A DNA stretch of 23,120 bases from Saccoglossus kowalevskii (GCF_000003605.2 NW_003128863.1:418315-441434), one strand, 5' to 3'; positions 10,188 through 21,844 are shown, counted from the first letter of the stretch. Notes: generated by a model not told the origin, from the letters alone. Numbers and translations are program-made.

Positions 10188-10538
10188 TGTCACACGCAAC
10201 GTAATATTACCGTAATTGGTATAGTACAGGTGTGATGGTTCAAATACCAAAATGGCACCAGTAACAGAAGACTTCCCTTGCGGCGATGATAAAATACGCA
10301 CACGGAGCCAACAGATGAGGTTTCAACTGGTACTGGTATTATTATACTCTGCAAACATCAAGTACAATAACGCGGTAAAACTCCACTACTCCAATGACTA
10401 GATACTTAAACTCCAATACAATTCAACGAGATCTCCGATCTGATCTCAGTGCTGAACAACTCCCCTATATATACCCACACTGTCTATACATATACCATTA
10501 CATAAGCATACATAATGAGTCTGGAATTTACTACAAAT

Positions 10539-10551
10539 TTCTAGAATGTTC
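10539..10551. promoter_or_regulatory. Heat-shock-element-like motif 1
   Basis: TTCtaGAAtgTTC is a perfect three-block alternation of TTC/GAA, the binding pattern of heat-shock factor. It sits 66 bp upstream of the minus-strand TATA box. The 15-mer AATTTCTAGAATGTT covering it recurs exactly at 10805-10819. Confidence 0.45.
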
Positions 10552-10630
10552 CATTACCTTCTATTGCCTCCTACATTGTTCTATTACCTATTCAACCAGT
10601 TTCTAAAAATTCCACCCAGACACAGTACGG

Positions 10631-10643
10631 TTCTAGAACATTC
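10631..10643. promoter_or_regulatory. Heat-shock-element-like motif 2
   Basis: TTCtaGAAcaTTC is a second perfect three-block heat-shock element, within about 170 bp of the minus-strand TATA box. Confidence 0.45.
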
Positions 10644-10807
10644 TCAGTCACACGGAAGTGGTAAACAAGTCGTATGCGACAAATATCTTAACGATCGACT
10701 ACTTGGGTTGCAATGTCTTTTTCAAGTTATGTTTCTATCTCAGAAAACTAAAATAATTCAATCGGTAATTATATTCAGGTTATAATATATTCATGTTCCG
10801 GGATAAT

Positions 10808-10820
10808 TTCTAGAATGTTG
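10808..10820. promoter_or_regulatory. Heat-shock-element-like motif 3
   Basis: TTCtaGAAtgTTG has two perfect blocks and one block with a single mismatch. It lies within the second copy of the AATTTCTAGAATGTT direct repeat. Confidence 0.35.
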
Positions 10821-10989
10821 TTAGAAGACCCGGGTGAATGAATCTGAACTTTTAGAACACTGAAAATAACACGTTTGACCCCATAGACCACATCGTCATT
10901 CAGTGGTGGTATCGCTGGCAGAGGGGCCGACTGCCCCCTCGAACAAATGTAGGGGGGGGGCGTCGTGCCGCCAATCAAGTTGTGTCTCT

Positions 10990-12060
10990 TCGTGTCAGGA
11001 AATGGCGTTTCAGAGGGTCACTTCACTATATTACTAGCGCGTCTTTTGCTGTTATTATGAATTTCCCGCAAATTGACCATTTAAACAAGATTGCGGTTGA
11101 ATGACAAACGTTGTATTCCCTACTGTTTTGCGATTGTATTTGCTAGATTATTTGATTGAACGCAGCATTTACAGTTCAGTCAAAATCTAAAGTTCGTTGG
11201 CATATCGTTGTTACAGTAACAATGTCGGCGCCGGTGGTCTCACGTCAATGTGCAAGTTAGACAAAAAAACATGATCATTTGAATACGTGCCTTCCAAGTT
11301 TGAAAGAAATCGACCATACATAACGACACTGAAAATCAGAGAGAGAGAGATACACAAGGCTCATTGGCGATCCGCTCCGATCAAAAATACTTTTCCGCTG
11401 TTGCCATGGTAGGACATTAATGAGAAGCTAACGTAGCTTTATAACTAAAACCTGGGCCCTATATATAAAGTTCGAAAGAGCAATTAGTCTTCCGAAGTCA
11501 CTTCACTTCATTATTAGCACATATTATTCTGTTATCATATTGGTTGATTATTTGAAAGTGATTCATTCAAAGTGCGAAAATATAAAAAAAAAATAATCAG
11601 TTTTGGGCTGTTGCCATGGCAACCGTGGACCAAGATTTGTTTACAGATATTACCTTTAGGGTGACGGTATGACCCCCTACCAAGTATGAACAAAATCGGC
11701 CAAGGCAAAAAATCACAGAAGGGTTAAAATGCGTGTTTTGGCTGTTGGTATGGCAACGGTGGTCCAAATATTTGTGCAGATTTTACCACCGAACTAGTTA
11801 ACTAGTGTGACCTGCCTTCCAATTTTTTTAGCGAAATCGCCCCCCCCCCCAGTAACATAACAGAATTAATTCCCGAAGACATTGGAAATCACACACACAT
11901 ACACAAGTGATTTTAAGGGCCGTCCTATCGGAACGAATCACCAACAAAAGTTATTTAAAAGGCAATCCTAGCCGAGCGGATCGCCAAAAAGTAAATTGAA
12001 GAGTTATCTCAGCGGAGCGGATCGCCAATAAACACGACAACCGCAGTGAGATTTGAAGCT
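10990..12060. mobile_element. Repeat-rich probable transposable-element remnant
   Basis: Several internally repeated pieces are visible. TCACTTCACT followed by a related stretch starts at 11018 and again at 11498. GTTGCCATGG or a variant followed by GTGG.CC occurs at 11400, 11610 and 11744. A CC.AAGT.TGAA..AAATCG.CC motif occurs near 11291, 11677 and 11815. The 14-mer GAGCGGATCGCCAA at 11974-11987 and 12015-12028 is the exact reverse complement of TTGGCGATCCGCTC at 11364-11377. Homopolymers flank or interrupt it (nine G at 10952-10960, eleven C at 11840-11850). There is no long open frame. The block is missing from the corresponding place upstream of copy B. A non-autonomous element is the best guess; the family is not recognised. 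Confidence 0.5.
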
Positions 12061-12624
12061 GTAAAACCAATCAATGATATGAACCAGACAAACTATTTAT
12101 AACAAGCTCTGTAGCAGAGAATTGACCCAGTCAATTTATTCGTGGTTCTATAATTTATAAAAAAAAACATGGCCGTATATTACGTTTACGCATTGGATAC
12201 AAGTCACGGAGAGTGTTTCTACAACATTTCCACGGCAAGTGAATCGCGTTCCCGCCTACGTACTACGACATGAAAACAAATTTTACTCTGTTACACTGGA
12301 ACGAAAACACAGACAAGTATGTGGAACTCGGCAGATGGCAGCAACCGCAGTAACATTTCAAAGAAAAAATACGTGTGATGTAATCCAACTATCGCCAGAG
12401 TGCATGGGGTAGGGCGTCCAATGTAGTAGTAATAGACGCGGTCAGTGAATAATTATTATAGAAATCCAAACGCATCTTACAGGGGATGCACAGCACGGTA
12501 ACTAAAATGTAGTAACCGTGTCACGCTAACTAAAAAGGAACATAGTTTCATAAAATACAATACACTCATAAAATGTTTATTATTTATCGAAATCTAGGTT
12601 AGCTGCACGTTTGTGTGCTACCAT

Positions 12625-15590
12625 GGCAACTCCCGAAAAAAGGTTATTAATACTAATCAGCTTACCAGCTTTCATTATAGCTTGTCTGTTAGCTGTAATA
12701 CTTGTGGGCTGGAAAAGCCTTAACATTACAGCGACACTAGTCCCAGTGGTTTTATTCTGAATCCTTGTACACAGGTAATGCTAATTATAATTAACTACCT
12801 AATTGAATGACGGGAATCGGCATGCATTCGTCTACACGTCTGCTGAATAGGTAAAAGTGGTCTACAGTAACCAGAAGTATATCATAATCATACATGTACA
12901 TGTCAATCAAGCACAAATACAAATCAATTTATTGGGAAATGGTATTCAACAAGAACAACACATTCCAATGTATGTTTTTATTTGACAGAACGGGGAGGAA
13001 TTAGCGCACGCGCAGTATGAATGCATGTAACAATTATGCGCATCCACGTGGACAGAACAAATTCAGGCTTACACGCCGACAAAAGCATCGACTACAATTT
13101 GTAATTTGCACACAGGTTGGTGGTACATTGTACCAACGCTCACAAGCTGGAGTCACTTTGCCTTCAAATTACATATTGCACAATATTACTCTAGTTCTGT
13201 TTATGCTGTTCTATTAGAATTTAGAAAACACCCCGTGTGGATTTTAGAACTTAAAATCGTAAACCGCTCACCTATAATTTTTGCGAAAGAGTGTGGCTTA
13301 TAGCAAAGTTGTTAATACGGGGATCTAAGTCGAACGAACAGCGAGTAATTATGTGTTATACAAGAACGTCACACACAACGGACCAAATTGTGACTTTCAA
13401 GTAAGATATAAAACTCTTAAATTCGGCGAATTCGTGGTGCTTTACAAGGACATTAAATTTGATGTTATTCGTCGATTGTTTCTAGTAGTGTAAAACGTTT
13501 TTGCATTTTTTCGGTAATTGTGTACACACTATTCCAGAAAAATGACATCACCCTACTTTACTCTTTTATTTTCATAGCACTTATGCCAACGTACCTCGAT
13601 ACAGGAGTAATTCAGATGTTTCTCCCTTGACCTTCGCTGCAAGTGTGAAAATAGAGTGAAAAGTAAAATTTACACGATGTCCGCTAATATTATTTACCTC
13701 GCCAAACGGTTTTGGTCGAAACCGCCATCTCACCAAACTTGAACTTCATAATAGAAAATAGAAAACTAATTAAGATCCTTTTTGATATGCATTAATAATT
13801 CCAACGCCACCACGTGATAAATTGCCAGTTAATCGTTTAATCTCTACTCCAGTTGCTCTAATCATTGTTTATGTTTTCTGACTGGTTTATGTTTTTATCC
13901 ATATGGATTATATTTTCTGTATAATATATATATATAGAAATATATATAAATCTGGAATCTTAGTGATATTATTTTAATAGTGATACATCTAAATACGTCC
14001 TTAGTTTATACCATGATCTTTAACAGTGCCGTATGAATGTGTGCACTATAAACCATATACAACTATTATATTTTGCACACATGTCTGCTCACAGGGCAAA
14101 GGATTATTTTAGTGACAACTGCGATACGCAGTTAGATATAGATACATTGGCTTTCCACACCTTTACTCAATATACGAATCAGCCTCAAACAGTGATACAT
14201 TTCTTTCGAGAATGGTCATTTGACTAAGGATGTTCAACACAAATGACTCGTCTTAACAACTTCACAGATGTTGGCAAATATAATGACCGTGTTAGTAAAT
14301 GAGAGAAAATTGTTACATACAAATATGATCTGAAATGGCAACTGTGTAGTTTGTCTGAGATAAATGTAATTCTAAAACAGATTATTTAATCATATCGTAG
14401 ACTTATATCTGATAAATGAAATCACTTATCGGTTGTATGCCATAGGCGGTTTATATGGTGTATTGGTTTAACCGTTTATCGTTGTATCTGTTGTTGGTCT
14501 ATTGTCTATTGAATTCCAGTAATCATTATGCATAACATCTAACATATAATCTCTAACATCAACAGTAACTTGTCAATCAAAGCGCAACGTAAACTAACTG
14601 TCGGGACGTTTAATCACGCGTGCCTCGGTTCTCTATATTTTAAAATCGTTTTTTGAGTACGTTCCAACATTGACAAAGCTTCGAAATTTTAACAATATCT
14701 AGTCAAGACAGTATGGGTAAGAATAAGCAGAAACATTAAGACTGCCCACAAACCATTTCCTCATATATTATTAAAATTCTCTTTTTTTTTAGTTTAGTGA
14801 TCATTCATATTTGTCGAATATCAGCCTACCTTAGCAAAGACGGATATTTTTTATTATTATTACTATATTTACACGTTTTGTAAAAAATAGCTTGATACAA
14901 TGGTAAAATGGCGCGCGATTGCCACTGGGAAATGAACGAGTCGTAACAACTGTCTGATTTACATATTAAGCCGTTGCATTATGAATGGGTCACATAATAT
15001 GATGTGTTTACATAATATTTGTTTAGCAATGAGTAATTGGATACTATTGTCCGGAAATATAACCTTTCAGAAAACATTAGTAATACTGATTTATTTGTTC
15101 ACAGCCATTCATAAAAACAAAACAAAAACCCTTCTATGTTTTTTACCACGGAGCAAACGAGCACGCATTCACAGACGTTTCCAGTGTCGGAGCGTATAGT
15201 TGAAGAAAGTAATATCACAAGTCATCACATCCGGTTTGGTTCATTTAATATAATGCTTGTGTATTTAGGTTGTATGAGCAAGCTACGTCATTTGCGGTAC
15301 AAGTACATCTTACATTCATGTTTGACGTAGTGTGAATTTACATGCAATATACACATGTTTTCGTTACAGTGTTGTATTCACGCCACTTTATCCAGCAAAA
15401 AAAAACAAACATCTTAACTATTCGTGGCGCAGGGCGAAACGGTTCATCACAATAAATAAATGTCACTATCAGAGTCATTAGCACTTCGGTATATCTGCAC
15501 AGAACACATAGTTATGTTGTACCACAAAGCTTTATCTAAGGTTATGTCAGCGTGGTAGTACTCGCATCACATATTCACAACGGGAGTGCG
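12625..15590 (+). other. Upstream flank of copy C (no gene seen)
   Basis: About 3 kb without a convincing exon. It aligns in blocks with 3610-6200. Open frames at 13017-13217, 13106-13303, 14033-14227, 14981-15199 and 15136-15330 are short, overlap in conflicting frames and are not kept open in the copy B unit, so I treat them as chance. A (TA)n run lies near 13920-13949. Confidence 0.55.
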
Positions 15591-15770
15591 TTTTCAAGGT
15601 GACATATATTATAAATCATATAACACTTTGTATCAGTGTCAGGTAAATTTACTGTCTGTGCATATTAAATATAACAATTATGGAGTACAGTATCACCTGT
15701 AATATAATGGAACATTCCAAAATAAACATGAATGTATAAAAAGGCAAAACAGGACTGTGGGACATCTATC
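15590..15770 (+). promoter_or_regulatory. Promoter of copy C: E-box, TATA box
   Basis: TATAAAAAGG at 15735-15744 and the CACCTG E-box at 15694-15699, again 41 bp apart. The surrounding 150 bp closely match the copy B promoter, including AAGGTGACATATATTATAAA and ACTGTCTGTGCATATTAAAT. The start is predicted near 15766-15770; the initiator differs slightly from copy B (CATCTATCATA). Confidence 0.7.
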
Positions 15771-16477
15771 ATATTGCGGCTAATGATTTGCAGTGTAAAC
15801 ATCAGGTAAACAAACTTCCGTTGTTTTATATTAATTACGATTACTTTACTACTGCGAAAACATAATTAAATGGAGCTGTTCATCTAAAAACCTGTTCCAA
15901 AATGATTATTTGAGGGAATGTGAAAGTATGAGCTATTACTTATGAGCATAAGAAAAGATTTTGTGTTCATATATTTTTGGCAGGAAACACTTTTCCGAAA
16001 TCGTTGTGGAAGAAGACCTGATCATTTGGCAAGAAAACAACTAAATTTCGACGGGAGTTAAACAATTCTTAACCGGCGTACAGGTTGTAAACATATTTCA
16101 ATTTCTCTTAATTTTAAATTAGTCCAAATTTTTAGAACTATAAAATCTCTTCGTGAAAAAGACAGTTCATGGTCTAGTGAAACACAGTGGTATTCTTTCA
16201 ATTGTTCATTTTTAATTGTACTGTGTCGTGAATATTATTGTAACTAATGTGATGAGCTAATTACTTCAAGCCATGTCCGAATTAGGTTATATCACAGTGT
16301 GACTACAATATTTACTGCAATGTGTAACTAATATAGCATAAAACAAGATTATTGTGCGTGGAGTAGTTATGACTACATCACATGGACTGTAAGATTAATG
16401 TTAGTCGTCGTTAATTTACGTGCCTATAAAACACATGCCGGCTATAATAAAATCAAAGTATTGTATTATATTTTCAG
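15768..16477 (+). other. Copy C non-coding exon 1 and 5'-UTR intron
   Basis: The leader ends ATCAG at 15805 before the donor GTAAAC. The acceptor TATTTTCAG ends at 16477, followed by 12 nt of leader before the ATG. The 20 or more bases on both sides of the donor are nearly identical to copy B, although the interior of the intron has drifted. Confidence 0.65.
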
Positions 16478-16489
16478 TATTATCCAAAA

Positions 16490-19079
16490 ATGGTGACACG
16501 CGTTTTACTTTTAGTTCTAGTAATTTGTCTGTTCAGTAATGTACGTGGTAAGTTTACCTGATCACAAATGTTTTAAGTTTCCAAACATATTTTTGAAGCC
16601 CAGCATCGATTATCATCCTAGTGAATCGATTGATACTGTGTAGTGCCCCAATCAGACAGGTATCAAGTTTCCTATGTATATACTCAATGAGGATAGTTCC
16701 ACACTGTGTAATTTAAAATAGTCTTACTGTATGCAATTTTACTGTTCGAAGCACCAGTCAACAAGAAAAAAACATCATAGCCACATTTAAGAGCAATGTG
16801 TATTACTGAATTCGATTATTACATTCTAAAGTGTCAACATGTTGCACTAAATAGTTTCAAGTTTGTCGCAGTAGTTGGTGCAATTACCTTATTATTTTAT
16901 TATGATCGAAAATTAGTTCAACAACGAATAGCAATTCTCATTTGCAGGAGGTTGCCGCCGAGGGCAATACGAATGCCATGATGGTGGCTGTGTAAGGGGC
17001 TATTTCAGATGTAATGGTTATCAAAATTGTAAAGACAATTCGGATGAAACTGACTGCGGTACGTATTTGTATCATGTAAAGTTCGTAATTAGTCGTCAAA
17101 ATTAATGTCCATGACTCTGAGATGATTAAGTGGAGATAGACAACTGATTATCGGTTGAGCAGCAAGGTATCAATGTAGAGAGTGCATTTGATAATTACGT
17201 TACAGCGTTAAATTAGTATTCCTACCACGTGTGACTGTTTTGTCACGTTTACTACGACTGAACACATTTCCGATTGGTCTTGCCCTATACTGAATTAGAA
17301 TTACGTAACATTTTCTCCCCTATATCATGATTTGCGATGCCGAAAAAAAAAGAGTTTGCTATTCTTAGGTCAAGTATTGCATAGTTCTTAGTTAATGCAT
17401 CAACATCCATGTATAACCGTTTTCATAGTAATGAATTCATATTATTTACATAATCCCAAAATCAAAGTCAATACCTTGACTATCATTTAAAATTATTACC
17501 TGTTTTCAATTTTCATTGAAATCACATTATCTTTATTCGTACATATAATATCTGCAGTACAGACAAGTTATTTGTTTAAAATTATGTGTGTGTAACAAAT
17601 AAACTAAGACAAGAAAACATTATGTTTTAGTACTTCTCTCGTATTTTTTTTTTTGTATTAATATAAATTGTGTTCACGTTAACAGAATGTTAACATTTGT
17701 GCATCTACATGTATTTGTGTTTTATGCATTGTAACACTTTTTAAGTATTAAGTAATTTGATTTTCCAGCCATATTTATCAGACTGGGAAACTTTTAAACA
17801 AACCGAAATCTACGTAATAAATGAATACACAAAACAAGAAATGGATGCACAAGTACTTATCATAACAAGATAGTAAACATCGAATTCTTGATTTAACCAA
17901 CTTACTTACACAATTGAAATTCAGGAAACTGACGTAAATTTGAAAAAAAGTTTAATTATGGACCACCAGCTTGTGGACTACCATGTGTGTATTTTATCCT
18001 CGACGATAATGTTCAAAGAAAGGGGCGCTATTAAATAAAATGTGTGTAGAATAAGATTGCAATAGTGCGAAAACAATACTATACCGACGTTGTGCATGTG
18101 TTATAGTGTAACACATTAATAAACAGTTATTTTCATTCCGTGATGTTACAAACTGTGGGTACAAGGTAGAGAACGCGTATTATCTGTTTATTTACCCACA
18201 CTAAATCTGTTATTTCACAGGTCAGAAATGTTATGAATGCAGTTACCAATACGAGGAGGATTACTTTGGCTGTCCCAGTTACAGACATCCTAATTATTGC
18301 TACGCAGATGTAAGTAAGAATAGCCAATTTGCGAGTATCACTGTCATGTGACATTTATGCTTGAGTATGCCATCAAATCTGCTCCTTCCTCGTTTGCAAA
18401 TAACTTTTTAAACCCGAAAATTGTTCTCAGGCTATATTATAAGCCACACCATGGGGTGGTTAGTTGATTTAAAATTACATTCGTCACTCAGAGAAATCTG
18501 CTGTTTCTTATTGCAAATGTTTGTACGCACGAGAAAATAGCCGTGCGTAAAGTGGTGGAATTGCGCACGTGCCTACTAGTCGCTGACGTAATCAAAGAGA
18601 TTGTCAGCTAATAAATAATTCATGAGTAATTAGATGTTTAGATAATGCGGATATATTGGTGTCGTTGTGTAATATGTAGAGACTTTCTATCTCTTCTCTG
18701 AATAACAACAAATGTTTGAGCAAATACTTATATACAAATTACTCCTCCTTTGTTTTTTTACATATAGGAAATCTGCTCTACTGTATACACCAAGACAGTA
18801 AATGGTATAAAGATCGAACAAGGATGCATGAAAGATCCGGTATGTATTATAATTTACCTCACAATACGTATTCTCTTGTCCGTATCTATCAATAGCAACC
18901 GCTGATTTGCATTACAATAGATGGAATACAAACTGAATGAAATGTTACATTTCTTACAGGACTGCATCACGGCAACTGGAAATAACGACGCCAGTTGTGT
19001 TCAAGGTAATCCCATTGCTGGTGATGATGGGACAACTTGTACATTCTGTTGTGATGATGAGTACTGTAATAATGTATAG
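16490..19079 (+). CDS. Copy C: secreted LDLa + Ly6/uPAR-like protein, 149 aa
   Basis: Coding exons: 16490-16547, 16948-17058, 18221-18309, 18768-18839 and 18960-19079 (stop TAG 19077-19079). Total 450 nt, all GT-AG, same phases as copy B. The signal peptide starts MVTRVLLLVLVICLF. The LDLa exon encodes six cysteines with KDNSDETDC, but the residue after the fourth cysteine is N (CNG) where copy B has D (CDG). The three-finger domain has the same 12 cysteines and ends FCCDDEYCNNV directly before the stop, so there is no GPI tail. Exon 3 is nine bases shorter than in copies A and B, removing three residues (PDY) of loop 1 in frame. Exon 4 is the most changed part: the loop reads TVNGIKIEQGCMKDP against TASGTTIEQGCMIST in copy B. 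Splice sites, frame and promoter are intact, so the gene should be functional. Role as for copy B: extracellular binding, partner unknown. Confidence 0.88.
17059..18220 (+). other. Copy C intron 2
   Basis: A 1.16-kb A+T-rich intron between the LDLa and three-finger exons (donor GTACGT at 17059, acceptor TTTCACAG ending 18220). It is homologous in patches to the copy B intron (shared GGTCTTGCCCTATACTGAA at 17278 and 7922). No exon or minisatellite is seen in it. Confidence 0.75.
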
Positions 19080-19139
19080 GATTTGTGCAATCGTTGTATT
19101 TCACATCTTGAGTTATGTAGTTTTTGTTGGCGACAGTTA

Positions 19140-19145
19140 AATAAA
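19140..19145 (+). terminator. Polyadenylation signal of copy C
   Basis: AATAAA lies 61 nt after the stop codon, the same spacing and context as in copy B, followed by a GT-rich TTTTGTGTGATATGTGCG stretch. Confidence 0.75.
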
Positions 19146-21844
19146 CCTATATGCCATGCAGTTTTGTGTGATATGTGCGTCACTATAGATTTGCTGCTAG
19201 TGGTGTTATCTCCTACCTTTGTCTATGTTACAATATAGTGTACGAAGTTATATATATAATGCATTACCTAATGAGCTACGATATTCAGCAATAACTTTCG
19301 TTATTTTTCAACGTTTGATTTATGGCATCAGGGTTGGAAATTCAAAATCTGCTGAAACACGGTTACATCAAATATATCAGATATATTTTATGAGTAGCCC
19401 TACAATATCAGATTTAATAAGCGAGTTTAGTATTTTTATTATCTGTTTCCAACCGTTGACGTGTTATGATATTGTAGAATCAAGAATTATGTGACATCCT
19501 ATGTATTTCATGGAGCAGCTGCGGCTTGTACAGATAAAAAGTAATGATCGTTATGTGTGCGTGCGTTTTCCATACATCGTAGTACTATTTGCAGTGATCG
19601 CCGTTCATTAATACCGGTTACCGTAAATTTACAAGAAAGGGGATAGGGATACAAAAGTGAAAAAAAAATCGCCTGGAGTAAACTTATCACATTACTCAGC
19701 GGTCGCCAGTCTACACACGGTTACCAATAGTAGTAACAGGCTCTGCAACTACCGGCACTGCGACTCCCCATTGTCACTTGTCATCCGCGTATATCTACAA
19801 CGTCACAGAATTGCCAATGCATTATTTAGCCGAATGTTGTTCAAGATTGAAGATATAGTACATTTTGTTATTGAACTTATTATCCCCATTCGCTGTTAGC
19901 AATGGGATTATAGTAGCAATGTTATACTTCCACATGTTTTGTTCTCGTGCATCTTACCAAAGTATTGTGCTCTTGAACATGAATTAAAGTAAAGTTGGTG
20001 TTTCGGAAATGTAGCTTGAAATGTTCAGTTATGTTTAGTAAACAAGATACTTCGTCCCAATTCATCTAGTACCAGGGCACTACGTACCAAACAGCCACGT
20101 CGTTCCACTCGACTGTTCCATACCAGTTTGTACCTGCAGGTTACTTCGCAACACATTGTAGTGTCGTATCACCACGTCGCCTTGTGCCACATGGCAACAT
20201 TGAAACACACTGTGTACTTCGACCCAAGTCATCGCATTGCGCCAAGATCACTCGAAAGCAGAGGGCCGTTCCTAGTCTTGCCCTACCACGCAATCAGTCA
20301 TTTCGTTGCAACCAAAATCAATATTACTGCATTTAGCTATGTGATCAGTCATCATAGAAAATATATTCAGAAATACAATTTGTTAGTTAGATGTATATGC
20401 ATTGCAGAGTTTGATTTATATACATTGCAGAACAATTTCGTCGTTAGAGGGCGCGCTTTGTATAAAAGAGCCAAACGAGTATGATATTGAAGTATTATAC
20501 AGTGATGGAATAATAAGTGTTTGTCAACGGTATAAAATTGAGTACTTGTTCAGTATTCTAACAGTGTAACATAATTTAACGTATCACATTTATCTTCATT
20601 ATTATGCTGCTAGTAGTAAATATGTGCAAATTTATATAGCAATTACCCAACTTTACCCATTTTGCCGACTCACATCAAAACAGAAAACAAAGACAACCCA
20701 TGTTTATACTTTGCTGTTGATCATGGCTGTTTTTATTCAGACGTTGCCCCTCCATCTCCGCGATATCCACATTACCATATACTGACGTGTTTTCTCGATT
20801 GCCACTCCGACACAAATTAGTCGTGTTTGACTAAGAAAAGACACAGTTACAATAACAAACTGACCGTTTAATAAAACATAACCAAAATTGCACTAGCGCT
20901 TACACTCACTACTAAAATATCAAGTGGTAGATGAGTAGTATTGAAGTACTCGAGAAACAATGGAAATAGTAACACTTTCGTAAAACAATGTAACTAACTC
21001 GTTCAAAATGTTCAAAAGACAAACGAGTGAATTGCTTCGACTTATCGCTTTATATGTCATATAGAGGGCGCCTTTTATTTATTATCAGCGTATACATGCA
21101 CAGCTAATTCAAAGTCAGAGATGCATATACTGATATAGTTGATTCTGGAGCATATGTTTTTGATCTAAACTGGTTGTCTACAAATTATATATATACATAC
21201 ATATCAGTAATTTTAATGAAAATGAAGCACAATATTCTTAGTGAAATTGACACATGTTGTTTAGTATGATGGATTCCCACAATTGGGTACAAAAGCATAG
21301 AAGTTTAATATTAAAATTGTTATCCATAAAAACCATCAAAGGTGGCCTTGTAAACAGCCATTTAATTCATAGTGGGGTGGGCGGAGTAAAGCTGTGCTTA
21401 TTTTTAATTTCTTACTGTTTGCCATTTACTATGACCCATTTCCATATAAACAAAAGCTCCAGCTAATATCAGATTTTACTGTCTGTTCTAAGGTGTGGCA
21501 CTTGGAAATGAGCACTTGTGACACGTGGCAAATGCCCAACTGTCTTGGGTAATAAGATAAGCTAAATTTCAACTAGGAACAGGTAAACTGGTATACCTGT
21601 ATGTACGAAGCCAGTGAATTTGTTTCAATCAACGGAAACTGCATCTATGTATATAAATACACATGGACAAATAATATTTTCTTGGAGCACTTAATGTGAC
21701 AACTGCCCTACTATTACTGTGCTAATTCAGTGGGTTTATCCCATCTTAAATATGCCACACCAGCCACAGGTAGTCAAGAAAAACACTGACTGAAGCATTG
21801 CGAAGAGCGGAATTGTTGTCAATAGCAATAAACATATTGGACAA

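Larger units (their letters stand above)
10190..10990 (-). mobile_element. Possible LTR or other element fragment with heat-shock-type promoter (minus strand)
   Basis: This block interrupts the duplicated unit and is absent between copy A and the copy B unit. Read on the minus strand it contains three heat-shock-element-like motifs, then TATATATAGG at 10473-10465, then an initiator-like TCAGATC with its A at 10441, about 32 nt after the TATA start. Further on, near 10263-10236, TGGTGCC followed by TTTGAACC resembles a primer-binding site complementary to a tRNA 3' end. A TGTT start near 10860 would give an LTR of about 600 bp. No reverse-transcriptase or gag coding is present, and I found no second LTR, target-site duplication or clean CA end. 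A heat-shock gene promoter fragment is an alternative. On the + strand 10252-10401 is a 49-codon open frame of no recognised kind. Confidence 0.3.
12625..19210 (+). repeat. Segmental duplication unit containing copy C
   Basis: Partner of about 3610-9740; the anchors are listed under that unit. The left edge is near CCATGGCAACTC at 12622, immediately after the repeat-rich block. The right edge is near the GCTAGTGG stretch after the copy C polyadenylation signal. Confidence 0.85.

Noticed and set aside
10236-10263. tRNA gene
   Set aside because: Only a T-loop/CCA-like end is present. There is no matching acceptor 5' strand, D arm or A box in the preceding 70 bases.
10394-10978. Open frames of 67-79 codons around the putative LTR
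   Set aside because: No recognisable protein motifs, and they overlap the promoter-like motifs. The minus-strand one crosses a G homopolymer.
20128-20484. 118-codon frame
   Set aside because: No signal peptide, cysteine pattern or known motif; composition looks like random noncoding translation; no splice or promoter support at its start.
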